Shown one piece after another: positions 36,828 through 47,267 of a DNA stretch of 64,000 nt (the first letter of the stretch is position 1; the number at the start of each line of letters is the position of its first letter). The notes beneath the pieces are model-generated. The model had not been told where the DNA came from and made no database searches. It saw nothing but the letters and a program-made list of their open reading frames with translations. Source of the stretch: an uncultured Luminiphilus sp. Lineage in GTDB: Bacteria; Pseudomonadota; Gammaproteobacteria; Pseudomonadales; Halieaceae. The DNA lies in assembly GCA_943787485.1 (NCBI GenBank), contig CALSMP010000004.1, positions 1-64,000 on the forward strand. The letters are read 5' to 3'. Both the position numbers and the translations under genes were made by a program.

Positions 36828-39446
36828 CTAGTCTCCTGCCCCTGACTCTCCGTCGTCGGCTTCTGAGTCGCTGGCGTGCACTGGCGCAGTTTCTTCGACC
36901 GCGTCATCGTCCTCTGCAATACGGCTAATTCGGACAAGCTTTTCATCCTCGCGGGTTCTGATAACCCGCACACCCTGCGTATTGCGCCCTAACACCGAGA
37001 TTTCCTCGACACGGGTTCTAACCGCGGTCCCTTGGTCGGAGATCAGCATGATCTGATCGCCCTCAAATACTTGAGTCGCTCCCACCAAGGCGCCATTGCG
37101 CTGACTCGTTGACATGGCAATGACGCCCTTAGTACCCCGACCCTTAATGGGGAACTCATCGATGTCGGTGCGTTTGCCATAGCCATTTTCACTGACCGTC
37201 AGAATACGACTTTCAGCCCGTGGCACGATCAATGAGATAAGGCGATGCCCCTGCGCGAGATTAATCCCGCGCACTCCTCTCGCAGTTCGTCCCATCGCCC
37301 TGACATTGGTTTCCGCGAAGCGCACCGCTTTGCCCTCGCTCGAGAACAGCATGATGTCACAACTACCGTCAGTGACCGCGGTTCCCACCAGCCAATCGTC
37401 TTCGCCGAGCTCGATGGCCCGAAGCCCAACACTGCGCTGACGGGAAAATTGCGCGATATCGGTTTTCTTCACCGTGCCTCGCGCGGTAACCATGAAAATA
37501 TAATGACCGGCTTCATAGCCATCGATCGGTAAGATCGACGTGATTCGCTCGCCCTCATCGAGGGGCAGCAGATTTACCATCGGTCTACCACGGGAATTTC
37601 GGCTCGCCAGGGGAATATGGAACACCTTTAGCCAATACACTTTGCCATAGTCGGAAAAGCACAAGATTGTCGCGTGGGTGCTGGCAATGAGCAGATGCTC
37701 GACAAAATCTTCATCCTTTACAGCCGTCGCCGACCGACCGGTGCCCCCACGCCGCTGCGCTTGGTAGTCAGACAGGGACTGGGTCTTGGCGTACCCCTTG
37801 TTGGAAATGGTAACGACCCGATCCTCTTCCGTGATCAGATCTTCGACTTTCAAGTCGTGAGGAGAATCTGTGATTTCGGTCAGTCGATCGTCGCCAAACT
37901 CTTCGACCAATTCCTTAAGTTCATCACGGATGACCTGCCGCAATCGGTCAGGATCCTGAAGAATTTCAAGGTAATCGGCGATTTCAACAAGTTTATCCGA
38001 GTACTCCTGAAGCAACTTCTCATGCTCGAGCCCTGTCAACCGGTGCAGTCTGAGCTCAAGGATCGCCTGCGCCTGAGCTGGGGACAAGTGATAAGCCCCC
38101 TCTCGCAATCCAAACTCTGGCTCAAGATCATCAGGGCGGCAGGCATCGTCCCCCGCTCGCTCTAACATGGCTAATACATCTCCCGGCTGCCAAGGGGTCG
38201 CCACCAAGCCCTCTTTTGCATCGGCCGGCGTTGGCGATGTCTTAATGAGTTCGATAATCGCATCAATATTGGCGAGAGCAATCGCAAGGCCCTCAAGCAC
38301 GTGCCCCCTTTCTCGGGCTTTACGCAGCAGATATACGGTACGGCGAGTTACAACCTCCCTGCGATGGCGGACGAACGCCTCAATCATGTCGCGCAAATTC
38401 AGGGTCTTTGGCTGGCCGTCAACCAGCGCCACCATATTGATGCCCACTACCGACTGGAGCTGGGTTTGGGCGTACAAATTGTTGAGCACAACATCACCCA
38501 CTTCGCCACGCCGTAATTCGATGACTACGCGCAGCCCATCTTTATCAGACTCGTCTCGAAGCTCTGTGATGCCTTCGATTTTTTTCTCTTTCACCAGCTC
38601 AGCGATGCGCTCTATCAATCTCGCTTTATTTAGCTGATAGGGAATTTCATGGATGATAATGGTGTCCTTGCCCTTGGACTCGTCGGTGATTACCTCAGCC
38701 CTGGCCCGAACATAAATTCGGCCGCGCCCGGTGCGATAGGCCTGCACGATACCCGCCCGGCCATTGATAATAGCCGCCGTGGGAAAGTCGGGACCCGGGA
38801 TATATTCCATCAATCCATCAACGGAGATTTCGGGATTGTCGAGAAACGCAATACATCCAGCGACCACTTCGCGCATGTTGTGCGGCGGTATGTTGGTCGC
38901 CATGCCTACAGCGATTCCTGCAGAGCCGTTAATGAGCAGGTTGGGTGCGCGAGTAGGAAGAACGACGGGAATCCGTTCAGTGCCGTCGTAGTTGTCGACA
39001 AAATCGACGGTTTCCTTATCAAGATCCGCTAACAGCGCATGGGCAAGCTTGCTCATGCGAATTTCGGTGTAGCGCATTGCCGCCGCGGAATCCCCGTCGA
39101 TTGAGCCAAAGTTGCCCTGCCCGTCTACGAGGGTGTAGCGCAAAGAAAACTCCTGGGCCATCCGCACAATCGTGTCATAGACCGCTGAATCACCATGAGG
39201 GTGATATTTACCAATCACGTCGCCGACTACGCGCGCAGATTTTTTGTAGGCCTTGTTCCAGTCGTTATTGAGCTCGTTCATGGCGAACAAAACCCGACGA
39301 TGCACGGGCTTTAGGCCATCTCTGACGTCCGGGAGCGCACGCCCGACGATCACGCTCATTGCGTAGTCCATATAGGACTGTTTCAGTTCATCCTCGATAT
39401 TTACGGGGAGGACTTCTCGAGCAATTTCCTTGGGTATTTCTGCCAT
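36828..39446 (-). CDS. gyrA: DNA gyrase subunit A
   Basis: An 872-residue gyrase A. The winged-helix and tower domains are followed by a six-bladed C-terminal beta-pinwheel with the GyrA box QRRGGTG. Catalytic Tyr126 is in RYTEIRM. The quinolone-resistance region reads [13 protein letters not shown]; Ser87 and Asp91 correspond to E. coli Ser83 and Asp87, so it looks wild type. The C-terminal tail is strongly acidic ([10 protein letters not shown]...). It introduces negative supercoils with GyrB. Confidence 0.98.
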   Translation of the reverse strand: MAEIPKEIAREVLPVNIEDELKQSYMDYAMSVIVGRALPDVRDGLKPVHRRVLFAMNELNNDWNKAYKKSARVVGDVIGKYHPHGDSAVYDTIVRMAQEFSLRYTLVDGQGNFGSIDGDSAAAMRYTEIRMSKLAHALLADLDKETVDFVDNYDGTERIPVVLPTRAPNLLINGSAGIAVGMATNIPPHNMREVVAGCIAFLDNPEISVDGLMEYIPGPDFPTAAIINGRAGIVQAYRTGRGRIYVRARAEVITDESKGKDTIIIHEIPYQLNKARLIERIAELVKEKKIEGITELRDESDKDGLRVVIELRRGEVGDVVLNNLYAQTQLQSVVGINMVALVDGQPKTLNLRDMIEAFVRHRREVVTRRTVYLLRKARERGHVLEGLAIALANIDAIIELIKTSPTPADAKEGLVATPWQPGDVLAMLERAGDDACRPDDLEPEFGLREGAYHLSPAQAQAILELRLHRLTGLEHEKLLQEYSDKLVEIADYLEILQDPDRLRQVIRDELKELVEEFGDDRLTEITDSPHDLKVEDLITEEDRVVTISNKGYAKTQSLSDYQAQRRGGTGRSATAVKDEDFVEHLLIASTHATILCFSDYGKVYWLKVFHIPLASRNSRGRPMVNLLPLDEGERITSILPIDGYEAGHYIFMVTARGTVKKTDIAQFSRQRSVGLRAIELGEDDWLVGTAVTDGSCDIMLFSSEGKAVRFAETNVRAMGRTARGVRGINLAQGHRLISLIVPRAESRILTVSENGYGKRTDIDEFPIKGRGTKGVIAMSTSQRNGALVGATQVFEGDQIMLISDQGTAVRTRVEEISVLGRNTQGVRVIRTREDEKLVRISRIAEDDDAVEETAPVHASDSEADDGESGAGD

Positions 39447-39577
39447 TCGGCCTGCTTCTCAGAGGGGGGTTATTTAGCGGTATTCGCCATTCGCTAAGGG
39501 TAACAAAATCAGGCGATTAACACCATCAAAACAAGCGGCGCAAACCCCGATTCTCGGTACCCGCTATACTCCAACTT

Positions 39578-40913
39578 ATGACTGGAAATAAATCACCACA
39601 CGCCGTCGATCTCGTTCTTCATCCGGAGTGGATTGTGCCCGTTATCCCTCGCCATCAGGTCTTGCAAGGGCACAGCTTGGCAGTGAGCGAGGGACGCATT
39701 ACCGCTGTCCTTGAGCGGGAAGCAGCACTTGCTATTCCGGCCGCGGAGCATTGCCGGCTTCCTGGCCACGCGCTCTTGCCCGGCTTGGTCAACGCCCATG
39801 GCCACAGCGCTATGAGCCTGTTTCGCGGTCTCGCGGACGACTATCCTCTCATGGAGTGGCTGCACGAACATATCTGGCCCGCCGAGGCGACTTTTGTCTC
39901 AGAAGCTTTCGTCCGCGATGGCACGGATTTGGCGCTGGTCGATCTTATTTTGGGCGGGTCGACCACTTTTAGTGACCAATATTTTTTTCCAGAGGTTACG
40001 GCCGAGTGCGCCGCGACCGCCGGCATCCGCGCCCAACTCGTGTTTCCCATTATCAACATAGAGACTGCATGGGCTCGAAATAGCGAGGAGTGTTTGCGCC
40101 AAGGGCTGGCGCTACGAGACAGCCTTCGCGATCACCCCCTCGTAGAAATTGGTTTTGGCGTTCACTCAACCTATAGCGTCGATACCGCGACCTTGAAGCA
40201 CGTCGCAACCCTGGCACATGAACTTGATGCCATCGTGCAAATTCACTTACACGAGACCCGGGGAGAGGTGGAAGACTCCATCGCGCGCTGCGGTGATCGC
40301 CCGATTGACGTCCTGTCGCAGGTAGGCATGCTAGGGCCAAAAACCCAATGTGTTCACATGACCAGTCTGTCTCGGGGAGATTTCGCGTTACTCAAAGACA
40401 GCAACAGCCACGTCATTCATTGTCCACGATCTAACATGAAGATCGCCTCCGGAATTTGCCCCACCCAGCGTCTACTTGGCCACGGCATCAATGTTGCGCT
40501 GGGAACCGACGGTGCTGCTAGCAACAATCGATTGAATATGTTGGCGGAAATGCAGGCAGCGGCACTTCTTGCCAAGCTGGAATCTCTGGAGGCCACCGCA
40601 CTCCCCGCCATGGCTGCACTCGAACTCGCCACCATCAATGGTGCCCGCGCCCTCGGCATGGAAAAAACCATTGGGTCACTGGAGGTCGGCAAACGCGCAG
40701 ATCTGATTGCGGTCGACCTGAGCCAACCGCACACTCAGCCGATTAACAATGTCATTTCACAACTGGTTTATGCCACCAGCGGGCAGGAAGTGACTCAGCA
40801 GCTGGGTTGATGGAAAAGCGTTGCTTCGAGATCGGGAAGTCATCGGACTGGACGTTCCCAACGTAATCGAAAGGGCCAGCCACTGGTCTAACCTCCTTAA
40901 AAACCGCGTGTAA
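39578..40913 (+). CDS. Amidohydrolase of the TRZ/ATZ family (5'-methylthioadenosine/S-adenosylhomocysteine deaminase-like; one frameshift)
   Basis: Metal motifs are visible: HALLPGLVNAHGHSAM, QIHLHETRGE, VHMTS and LGTDGAASNN. The track ORF ends early at 40810 after VTQQLG. One surplus base in CAGCAGCTGG near 40800 restores ...VTQSWVDGKALLRDRE, the usual family end, with a stop at 40911-40913, giving 444 residues. Family members deaminate methylthioadenosine, S-adenosylhomocysteine or related purines. Position before ubiG and mupP matches Pseudomonas. TATACT lies 7 bases before the ATG and no ribosome site is seen, so the message may be leaderless. Confidence 0.82.
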
Positions 40914-40927
40914 ACGGTGCTAAGACA

Positions 40928-41638
40928 ATGACACAAACGATCAACGTAGACGCTGCAGAGATTGCAAAGTTTGAAGCTTTAGCCTCACGCTGGTGGGATC
41001 CGACCAGCGAGTTTCGCCCCCTGCATGACATCAATCCGCTACGGGCGAACTGGATCGACAAGCTGTCGCCGGTCAGCGGCACCAGGTTAGTCGATATTGG
41101 CTGCGGCGGAGGGCTTCTCACCGAGGCCATGGCTTGGCGCGGCGCCAATGTGACCGGTATCGACATGGGGGAAGCGCCCCTGTCAGTCGCCCGCATCCAC
41201 CAGCTGGAGAGCCAACTGGATATCTGCTACCTGAAGACAACGGCAGAGGCCTTGGCGAGCGAGGAGCCCGAATCTTTTGAGGTGGTGACCTGTCTCGAGA
41301 TGCTGGAGCACGTCCCCGACCCCGGGTCGGTAATTCAAGCTTGCGCCGACCTCGCCAAGCCCGGTGCCAACCTGTATTTTTCGACCATCAATCGCAACCC
41401 AAAAGCATTCGTTTTCGCCATTGTCGGCGCTGAATATGTGCTCAATCTGCTGCCCAAAGGCACCCATGAGTACGGCAAGTTTATTAAGCCCTCCGAAATG
41501 TCGCGCTGGATTCGTGCTGCCGGACTCCTGCCGCAGGAAATGACGGGTCTCACCTATAATCCGCTGACCAAACACTACCGATTGGTCACGGAAGACGTTT
41601 CCGTGAACTACATGATCAGGGCGACCAAGCCCGCCTGA
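40928..41638 (+). CDS. ubiG: Ubiquinone biosynthesis O-methyltransferase
   Basis: A 236-residue class I methyltransferase that carries out both O-methylations of ubiquinone synthesis. It has KFEALASRWWDP at the N-terminus, the SAM motif LVDIGCGGGLLTE, and CLEMLEHVPDP, all strongly UbiG-like. The C-terminal segment THEYGKFIKPSEM is also conserved in the family. It is followed after 17 bases by mupP. Confidence 0.95.
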   Translation: MTQTINVDAAEIAKFEALASRWWDPTSEFRPLHDINPLRANWIDKLSPVSGTRLVDIGCGGGLLTEAMAWRGANVTGIDMGEAPLSVARIHQLESQLDICYLKTTAEALASEEPESFEVVTCLEMLEHVPDPGSVIQACADLAKPGANLYFSTINRNPKAFVFAIVGAEYVLNLLPKGTHEYGKFIKPSEMSRWIRAAGLLPQEMTGLTYNPLTKHYRLVTEDVSVNYMIRATKPA

Positions 41639-41655
41639 CCCAAAGGTAACCGGTC

Positions 41656-42339
41656 ATGACTGCACCCGCTGATGCCGCCGTTGACGCTGTTATTTTCGAT
41701 TTAGATGGCACGCTAGTAGACACCGCGCCCGAGTTCATCACGGTAGTGCAAGACATGCGCAAGCGTCATGGGCTTGCCCCTCTCGAGGACACGACGATTC
41801 GGCAGACCGTCACCAACGGTGCAGCAGCGCTGGTGTCATTGGCGATGGATATACCGCTTTCGGACCCCGCCTTTGAGAATCACCGTCAGACATTCTTGCG
41901 TGCCTATCAATCATCGATAGGGGAAGCATCGCAGGTCTACTCTGGCCTGCGAGAACTCCTCGCGATTCTGAAAGATAAAAATATTCCCTGGGGCGTCGCG
42001 ACTAACAAACTGCGGCTGTACGCGGATCCTTTGCTGACCTCGCTGGCATTTAATCCTCCCGCTGGGAGTTTGGTAACGCCAAGTGACGTGGTAAATCCCA
42101 AGCCCGACCCCGAATCGATCCTGCTAAGCTGTCGCAACCTAGGGGCCCGCCCCGAGAAAAGCGTGTACGTTGGCGATCATCTGCGCGACATCGAGGCCGG
42201 TCGTGCCGCCGGGTGTCGCACGATCGCAGCGGCTTATGGTTACCTCGAGCCCGGCGAAAATCCCGCCGCTTGGGGAGCTGATCACTTGGTCGGCAGTAGC
42301 GAAGAGCTATGCGAACTTCTCGTGAGGATAATCGAATGA
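41656..42339 (+). CDS. mupP: MupP-like HAD phosphatase (N-acetylmuramate 6-phosphate phosphatase)
   Basis: A 227-residue HAD phosphatase of the phosphoglycolate phosphatase type. Motif I is FDLDGTLVDTAPEF, motif II VATNK, motif IV VGDHLRDIEAG. In Pseudomonas the gene between ubiG and yciK is MupP, which dephosphorylates MurNAc-6-phosphate in peptidoglycan recycling. Synteny supports this name over Gph. The stop overlaps the yciK start (ATGA). Confidence 0.8.
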   Translation: MTAPADAAVDAVIFDLDGTLVDTAPEFITVVQDMRKRHGLAPLEDTTIRQTVTNGAAALVSLAMDIPLSDPAFENHRQTFLRAYQSSIGEASQVYSGLRELLAILKDKNIPWGVATNKLRLYADPLLTSLAFNPPAGSLVTPSDVVNPKPDPESILLSCRNLGARPEKSVYVGDHLRDIEAGRAAGCRTIAAAYGYLEPGENPAAWGADHLVGSSEELCELLVRIIE

Positions 42340-43094
42340 CTTACCCACCCTCAGACTGGATGCCCTCGGCAACCGAGCTCAGCGGTAAGCGCATCATGGT
42401 GACTGGCGCTGGGGATGGCATTGGTAGAGCCGCTTCCCTCGCCTACGCCAACGCGGGTGCTGAGGTATTGCTGTTGGGACGCACTGAAGCAAAACTGGAC
42501 CGGGTCTATGATGAAATTCTGGCCGCCGGTGGCCCAACACCCGCTGTCGTTCCCTGCAATTTGGCAACGGTGAGCTATGACAGCCTGTGCGCGCTGGCAC
42601 AGGAGCTGGGCAGCGCTTTCGACCACCTCGATGGCCTGCTGCACAACGCCAGCCTGCTTGGCGATCGAAAACCACTGACCCAGACTAGCGCCAACACCTG
42701 GCACGAGGTCATGCAAGTCAACGTCAACGCCGCTTTTATGCTGACACAGGTGTTAATGCCTTTACTCGAGCAAGCCTCGAGCGCCTCGGTGGTATTTACC
42801 AGCTCGGGTGTTGGCAGAAGGGGCAAGGCTTTTTGGGGTGCCTATGCCACTTCCAAGTTCGCCACCGAAGGCATGATGCAAGTGCTTTCAGATGAGCTAG
42901 CCGGCATCAGCGCGATCCGGGTCAATAGCCTGAATCCCGGACCAGTCAATACAGCGATGCGCCGCACCGCCTACCCGGCGGAGCCGCCTGAAACCAATCC
43001 GACACCCGAGGCACTTATGCCTATGTGGGTGTACCTGATGAGTGATGCCAGTCGCGAGGTCCATGGACAAGCTCTAGACGCGCAGCCTCGCTAG
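42336..43094 (+). CDS. yciK: YciK family short-chain oxidoreductase
   Basis: A 252-residue classical SDR. ATG 42336 overlaps the mupP stop and is preferred to the track start 27 bases upstream. It has the cofactor motif VTGAGDGIGRAASL, LHNAS, and the catalytic YATSK. The C-terminus RVNSLNPGPVNTAMR and MPMWVYLMSD are YciK-like. The natural substrate of YciK is not known. Confidence 0.88.
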   Translation: MTYPPSDWMPSATELSGKRIMVTGAGDGIGRAASLAYANAGAEVLLLGRTEAKLDRVYDEILAAGGPTPAVVPCNLATVSYDSLCALAQELGSAFDHLDGLLHNASLLGDRKPLTQTSANTWHEVMQVNVNAAFMLTQVLMPLLEQASSASVVFTSSGVGRRGKAFWGAYATSKFATEGMMQVLSDELAGISAIRVNSLNPGPVNTAMRRTAYPAEPPETNPTPEALMPMWVYLMSDASREVHGQALDAQPR

Positions 43095-43106
43095 GCAGTT
43101 TGGCGG

Positions 43107-44066
43107 TTAACGGCGTTTGCGTTTGGGCGCGTTATCGCCACCGGCTAGTCGCCGAGCAGCGCGGCGCCCTGATTTTTTCGCCAGCCTGTCAAGCTTTTGC
43201 TGTTCTTTGTCATTGAGTGGCTTGGGTGCCTTTGGCGGTAGCCCGGCCATACCATAAATCACTTCGACGTCTTTCTGGGGCAGCTCCATCCACTCCCCCT
43301 TTTTTAACCGCGAGGGCAGAAAAACATTGCCGTAACGCACTCGCTTTAATCGGGAAATTGTCATGCCCTGCGACTCCCACAACCGTCGCACCTCACGATT
43401 TCGACCCTCCATGAGCACGACGTAAAACCAATGGTTGATGCCATCACCGCCACCATCCACCACATCCGTAAACCGCGCCGGGCCATCGTCGAGCATCACG
43501 CCACGAGTTAGGTTTTCGAGCGTGCTATCCCCCACATTCCCCATGACACGGACGAGGTACTCACGCTCGATCATGCTACTGGGATGCATCAGAGCATTGG
43601 CCAACTCGCCGTCGGTGGTGAACAACAACAGGCCTGAGGTATTAAAATCAAGCCGCCCGATAACGATCCAGCGCCCCGAGCCCACGTGGGGAAGTGAATC
43701 AAAGACCGTGCGCCGTCCCTCGGGATCCTTACGAGAACATACTTCGCCAACGGGTTTGTGGTAGAGCAAGCAACGAACCTGCTCCGAAGAGCCTAGATCT
43801 ACCGACTTGCCATCTAGTGTAACCAGCTGTGTGGGGAAAATCCGATCGCCCAAAGTCGCCCGCCGGCCATCAATTGCGAATCGGCCCTGCTCAATCCAGC
43901 GCTCCATCTCGCGCCGAGATCCAATACCGGTCCGGGCAAGCACTTTTTGGAGCTTCTCGCCTTTGGGAGATTCTTCGGCTTGGGATTCGCTGGAGGCCTT
44001 AATGCTGACGCTAGAGTCAGATTTAAGCTTCTGCTTGTCCTTGTTCTTTTGCTTGGACTTGGCCAC
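43107..44066 (-). CDS. rluB: 23S rRNA pseudouridine(2605) synthase
   Basis: A 319-residue RsuA-family synthase. After a lysine/serine-rich head it has an S4 domain (EKLQKVLARTGIGSRREMERWI) and the catalytic GRLDFNTSGLLL with the essential aspartate. The C-terminal lysine/arginine tail is usual for RluB. I prefer GTG 44066 (VAKSKQKNK), which overlaps scpB by 44 bases; the track start 44096 is also possible. Confidence 0.88.
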   Translation of the reverse strand: MAKSKQKNKDKQKLKSDSSVSIKASSESQAEESPKGEKLQKVLARTGIGSRREMERWIEQGRFAIDGRRATLGDRIFPTQLVTLDGKSVDLGSSEQVRCLLYHKPVGEVCSRKDPEGRRTVFDSLPHVGSGRWIVIGRLDFNTSGLLLFTTDGELANALMHPSSMIEREYLVRVMGNVGDSTLENLTRGVMLDDGPARFTDVVDGGGDGINHWFYVVLMEGRNREVRRLWESQGMTISRLKRVRYGNVFLPSRLKKGEWMELPQKDVEVIYGMAGLPPKAPKPLNDKEQQKLDRLAKKSGRRAARRLAGGDNAPKRKRR

Positions 44067-44730
44067 CGGGCATATCTTCCTCTTCAGACGCTTCACCAGC
44101 GTGTTCTGTAGCTACCGGATCTGCCTCTGGGGACGGAGCGGCTGCGTCGCTTTCATTCGCGGCTTCATTCGCCGCCTCAAAGGCAAGATCGCCCGAGAGA
44201 TTATCGAGCTCTTTAATATCAGCCAAAGGCGGTAACTCCTCGAGCGACTTCAAATTAAAATAGTCGAGAAATTGTCGGGTAGTTGCGTACATTGCTGGCT
44301 TACCCGGCACATCGCGATGACCCACCACACGCACCCATTCGCGCTCCTGCAGGGTCTTGATGATGTTGGTACTCACTGCGACACCCCGAATCTCCTCAAT
44401 CTCGCCACGGGTGATGGGTTGTCGATAGGCAATAAGGGATAGGGTCTCTAACAGCGCTCTCGAATAACGCGGCGGCCGCTCCTGCCAAATTCGCCCTACC
44501 CAAGTCGACAGGTTTTGCCTTACCTGAAAGCGGTAGCCACTGGCCACCTGAATCAACTCATAGCCGCGACCGTCACAACGGGCAGACACTTCATCGATAG
44601 CTTGTCGCAGATCGTCGTTGCTGGGGCGATCGAACTCGTCAAAAAGCTGCGAAATTCGCTGCAAGGACAGTGGCTCTCCCGCTGCCATCAAGGCGCCTTC
44701 TATAATTTGCACCAACCCTGTTTCGGACAT
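44023..44730 (-). CDS. scpB: Segregation and condensation protein B
   Basis: A 235-residue ScpB, partner of Smc and ScpA in chromosome condensation. It has two winged-helix domains (IIEGALMAAGEPLSLQRI; ALLETLSLIAYRQPITRGEIEEIRG) and the GKPAMYATT segment. The C-terminal ~55 residues are acidic low complexity. ATG 44730 overlaps the scpA stop. Confidence 0.93.
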   Translation of the reverse strand: MSETGLVQIIEGALMAAGEPLSLQRISQLFDEFDRPSNDDLRQAIDEVSARCDGRGYELIQVASGYRFQVRQNLSTWVGRIWQERPPRYSRALLETLSLIAYRQPITRGEIEEIRGVAVSTNIIKTLQEREWVRVVGHRDVPGKPAMYATTRQFLDYFNLKSLEELPPLADIKELDNLSGDLAFEAANEAANESDAAAPSPEADPVATEHAGEASEEEDMPGGQVQAKEQGQAEA

Positions 44731-45638
44731 CACTCAGATCTCGCTTTGACATGAATTGGCCCAAATCCTTCGGTTTGAACAATTTCGACCAGGGCCTCTT
44801 TGATCAACTCCATGAGCGCCAGAAAAGTCACGACTACTCCAAGCCGCCCCTCCTCGGCCTTGAATAACGAGACGAAGGGCACAAACTTTTGGGTTTTTAG
44901 CGTCTCCAGAACGTCAGACATGCGCTCCCTCGTTGACAGCGATTCGCGCTGAATCTGGTGGCTTTCGTACATATCTGCTCGGCGCAGAACCTCTCCCAAG
45001 GCCAGCAGCAGCTCCCGCATCTCAAGCTCCGGCAGGGGCCTATCTTTCTTGAGATCAGGCGGTTTGATTTTGGCGACCCACGTGTCCCGCTCAAGGCGAG
45101 GCAACACGTCCATGTCCTCCGCGGCCTGTTTGAAGCGCTCGTATTCCTGAAGGCGCCTGATCAGACTTGCGCGAGGATCCTCTTCTTCTTCCTCAAGCTC
45201 TTTAGAGCGTGGCAGCAACATGCGGGATTTAATTTCCGCCAGCATGGCCGCCATCAACAAGTACTCCGCCGCGAGCTCGAACTGCATGGCGTCCATCAGC
45301 TCGACGTACTGCATGTATTGTTCGGTAATCGCGGAGACGTCGATGTCGAGGATGTCGAGATTCTGGCGCCTAATCAGGTAGAGCAACAGATCAAGAGGCC
45401 CCTCGAAGGCTTCAAGAATGACCTCGAGGGCCTGAGGGGGGATGTAAAGGTCTTTGGGTAATTCGGTGACCGCCTGCCCCATCACTATGGCAAAGGGCAT
45501 CTCACCCTGAAGCGGAGTTGTCAGACGCTTCTCGACCCTTTCAGAGGCGCGCAGTTCGGCTGCAGTTAGAACCGAAGAGTCCTCTGTTTGCTGGGGTGGA
45601 CCCTGAGTCAAGGTCGTTTCTGATGGCGTCGTTGTCAC
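44730..45638 (-). CDS. scpA: Segregation and condensation protein A
   Basis: A 302-residue ScpA kleisin starting at GTG 45638. After an extended polar head of ~75 residues comes FEGPLDLLLYLIRRQNLDILDI, the Smc-binding start of the family, then AAEYLLMAAMLAEIKSRMLLP. The C-terminal winged helix contacts Smc. The order scpA-scpB-rluB is the common gammaproteobacterial one. Confidence 0.93.
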   Translation of the reverse strand: MTTTPSETTLTQGPPQQTEDSSVLTAAELRASERVEKRLTTPLQGEMPFAIVMGQAVTELPKDLYIPPQALEVILEAFEGPLDLLLYLIRRQNLDILDIDVSAITEQYMQYVELMDAMQFELAAEYLLMAAMLAEIKSRMLLPRSKELEEEEEDPRASLIRRLQEYERFKQAAEDMDVLPRLERDTWVAKIKPPDLKKDRPLPELEMRELLLALGEVLRRADMYESHQIQRESLSTRERMSDVLETLKTQKFVPFVSLFKAEEGRLGVVVTFLALMELIKEALVEIVQTEGFGPIHVKARSE

Positions 45639-45724
45639 GAGCGGCAGTATACCCCAAGCCTTCCCGCAAAAGGCTATTCAGGGAGCGGTTGGCACAAATT
45701 TCTGTCTGCACGAGGCCCGGCAGC

Positions 45725-46348
45725 TTAACTCAAAAACGGGGAAGCATCGCCTAAACCCTGGCGCCGGAGCTCTGGAGAATCCGTAGTCATGTCAATCACT
45801 GTTGTCGGCTCAAGCCCACAGAATCCGCCGTCGATAATGAGATCTACCTCATGTTCAAGCGACTGCCTGATGTCGTAGGGGTCAGTCAGCGGAAAATCGT
45901 CGCCTGGAAGGATCAGCGTGACGCTCATCATGGGCTCCCCGAGCGTCGCCAGAAGCGCTTGCGCAATAGCGTTATCCGGCACCCGTAAACCAACGGTTTT
46001 TCGCTTTGGGTGCATGAGACGCCGGGGAACGTCACTGGTTGCCTCCAGAATAAAGGTAAAGGGACCCGGCGTGGCGTGGCGCAAAAGCCGGTAACACTGG
46101 TTATTGACGTGGGCATAGGTGCCCAATTCCGACAGATCCCTGCAAACTAAAGTGAAGTTGTGACGATCCTCAAGCTGGCGAATACGGCGGATACGCTCCA
46201 TGGCCCGCTTATCACCAATGTGACAACCCAGCGCGTAGGCCGAATCAGTCGGGTAAACCACGACACCGCCTTTTCGCACAATCTCAACCGCTTGCTGGAT
46301 TAGCCGTTGCTGGGGGGTTTCCGGGTGGATAACAATAAACTCGCTCAT
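45725..46348 (-). CDS. YciO/Sua5-YrdC family protein (threonylcarbamoyl-AMP synthase-like)
   Basis: A 207-residue YrdC-fold protein. ATG 46348 overlaps the preceding stop (ATGA); the track ORF adds 25 residues. It has VVVYPTDSAYALGC, KRKTVGLRVPD and LPGDDFPLTDP, features of the YciO subgroup. The family enzyme TsaC makes threonylcarbamoyl-AMP for tRNA t6A. YciO proteins share the fold but their role is less clear, so I leave the symbol open. Confidence 0.88.
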   Translation of the reverse strand: MSEFIVIHPETPQQRLIQQAVEIVRKGGVVVYPTDSAYALGCHIGDKRAMERIRRIRQLEDRHNFTLVCRDLSELGTYAHVNNQCYRLLRHATPGPFTFILEATSDVPRRLMHPKRKTVGLRVPDNAIAQALLATLGEPMMSVTLILPGDDFPLTDPYDIRQSLEHEVDLIIDGGFCGLEPTTVIDMTTDSPELRRQGLGDASPFLS

Positions 46349-47169
46349 AGGAACAACTCCCAAACACCCCGCATGTGCTTCAAACCTTCGGTCTCCACGC
46401 CAAGATCGGCGCCATGCTGCCACTCGCGGTGAAAATCGCTGCCCACTGACACGCGGCAGTCAAAGTCTGCTGCCAGGCGGCATAAGCTGTCTTGATCCGA
46501 CTGGTGTTGGCGGCCGTTAACGACTTCAATGGCATCGCCACCCGCCTCGACAAATGCCGCACAAAGAGCCCTGAGTTTAGTCCGAGTAAATTTATAGTGC
46601 AGTGGATGAGCCAATACAGACACACCATCACTCGCCCTCAGCACAGACACCACCTCCGACAAGGTAGGCCAGAACGTTTTTACGTCCCCCAGCTTGCCCG
46701 AGCCTAAGAACGCGTCGAAGGCAGCGTTGACGGAATCAACGTACCCTTCAGCCACTAACCACTGGGCAAAATGTGGACGACAAAGTTGAGCTCCGCCGGC
46801 AATGGCAGACGCTCCCACCAAAGCCCCAGGCATCCCCTGACGCTCCAGTCGTGAGGCAATGGTTTCCGCCCGAACCTGCCGTGCCTGCCCTAGTTGGTCT
46901 AACAAGGCGAGAAGGACGTCACTAGCGGGTTTAAACGCCAAGCCCACCACATGGATCGTGGCACCACCCCAAACACAGGAAAGCTCCACACCCGGTATCA
47001 AGGAGATCCCCTGATGATTCATCTCCTGCAGAGACTGCCAGCCTGCTATGGTGTCATGGTCGGTCAGCGCAAATTGCTCGACCTGCCGACTTTTCGCCCG
47101 TTCGATGAGCTCGCCTGCACTGAGAGTGCCGTCGGATGCCAAGGAATGTGTGTGGAAGTCAACGATCAA
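46345..47169 (-). CDS. PHP-domain phosphoesterase (RNase AM / TrpH-like)
   Basis: A 274-residue PHP-domain enzyme. Metal residues are seen in DFHTHSLASDG, ALTDHDTIAGW, VLAHPLHY and VGSDFH. In E. coli the protein from the trp-linked position (RnmA) is a 5'-3' exonuclease on short RNA and 5' ends of rRNA; older names are TrpH and YciV. It sits ahead of the yciO-like gene and divergent from yciB. Confidence 0.88.
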   Translation of the reverse strand: MIVDFHTHSLASDGTLSAGELIERAKSRQVEQFALTDHDTIAGWQSLQEMNHQGISLIPGVELSCVWGGATIHVVGLAFKPASDVLLALLDQLGQARQVRAETIASRLERQGMPGALVGASAIAGGAQLCRPHFAQWLVAEGYVDSVNAAFDAFLGSGKLGDVKTFWPTLSEVVSVLRASDGVSVLAHPLHYKFTRTKLRALCAAFVEAGGDAIEVVNGRQHQSDQDSLCRLAADFDCRVSVGSDFHREWQHGADLGVETEGLKHMRGVWELFL

Positions 47170-47267
47170 GGTCTCTACACTCTACACTGGATTTACTGAA
47201 GCAATCATACGAAGCAGGCATGCTCGTCTATTGCCACCGAGGAAACAACCGGCTCACGCGCTCTATT

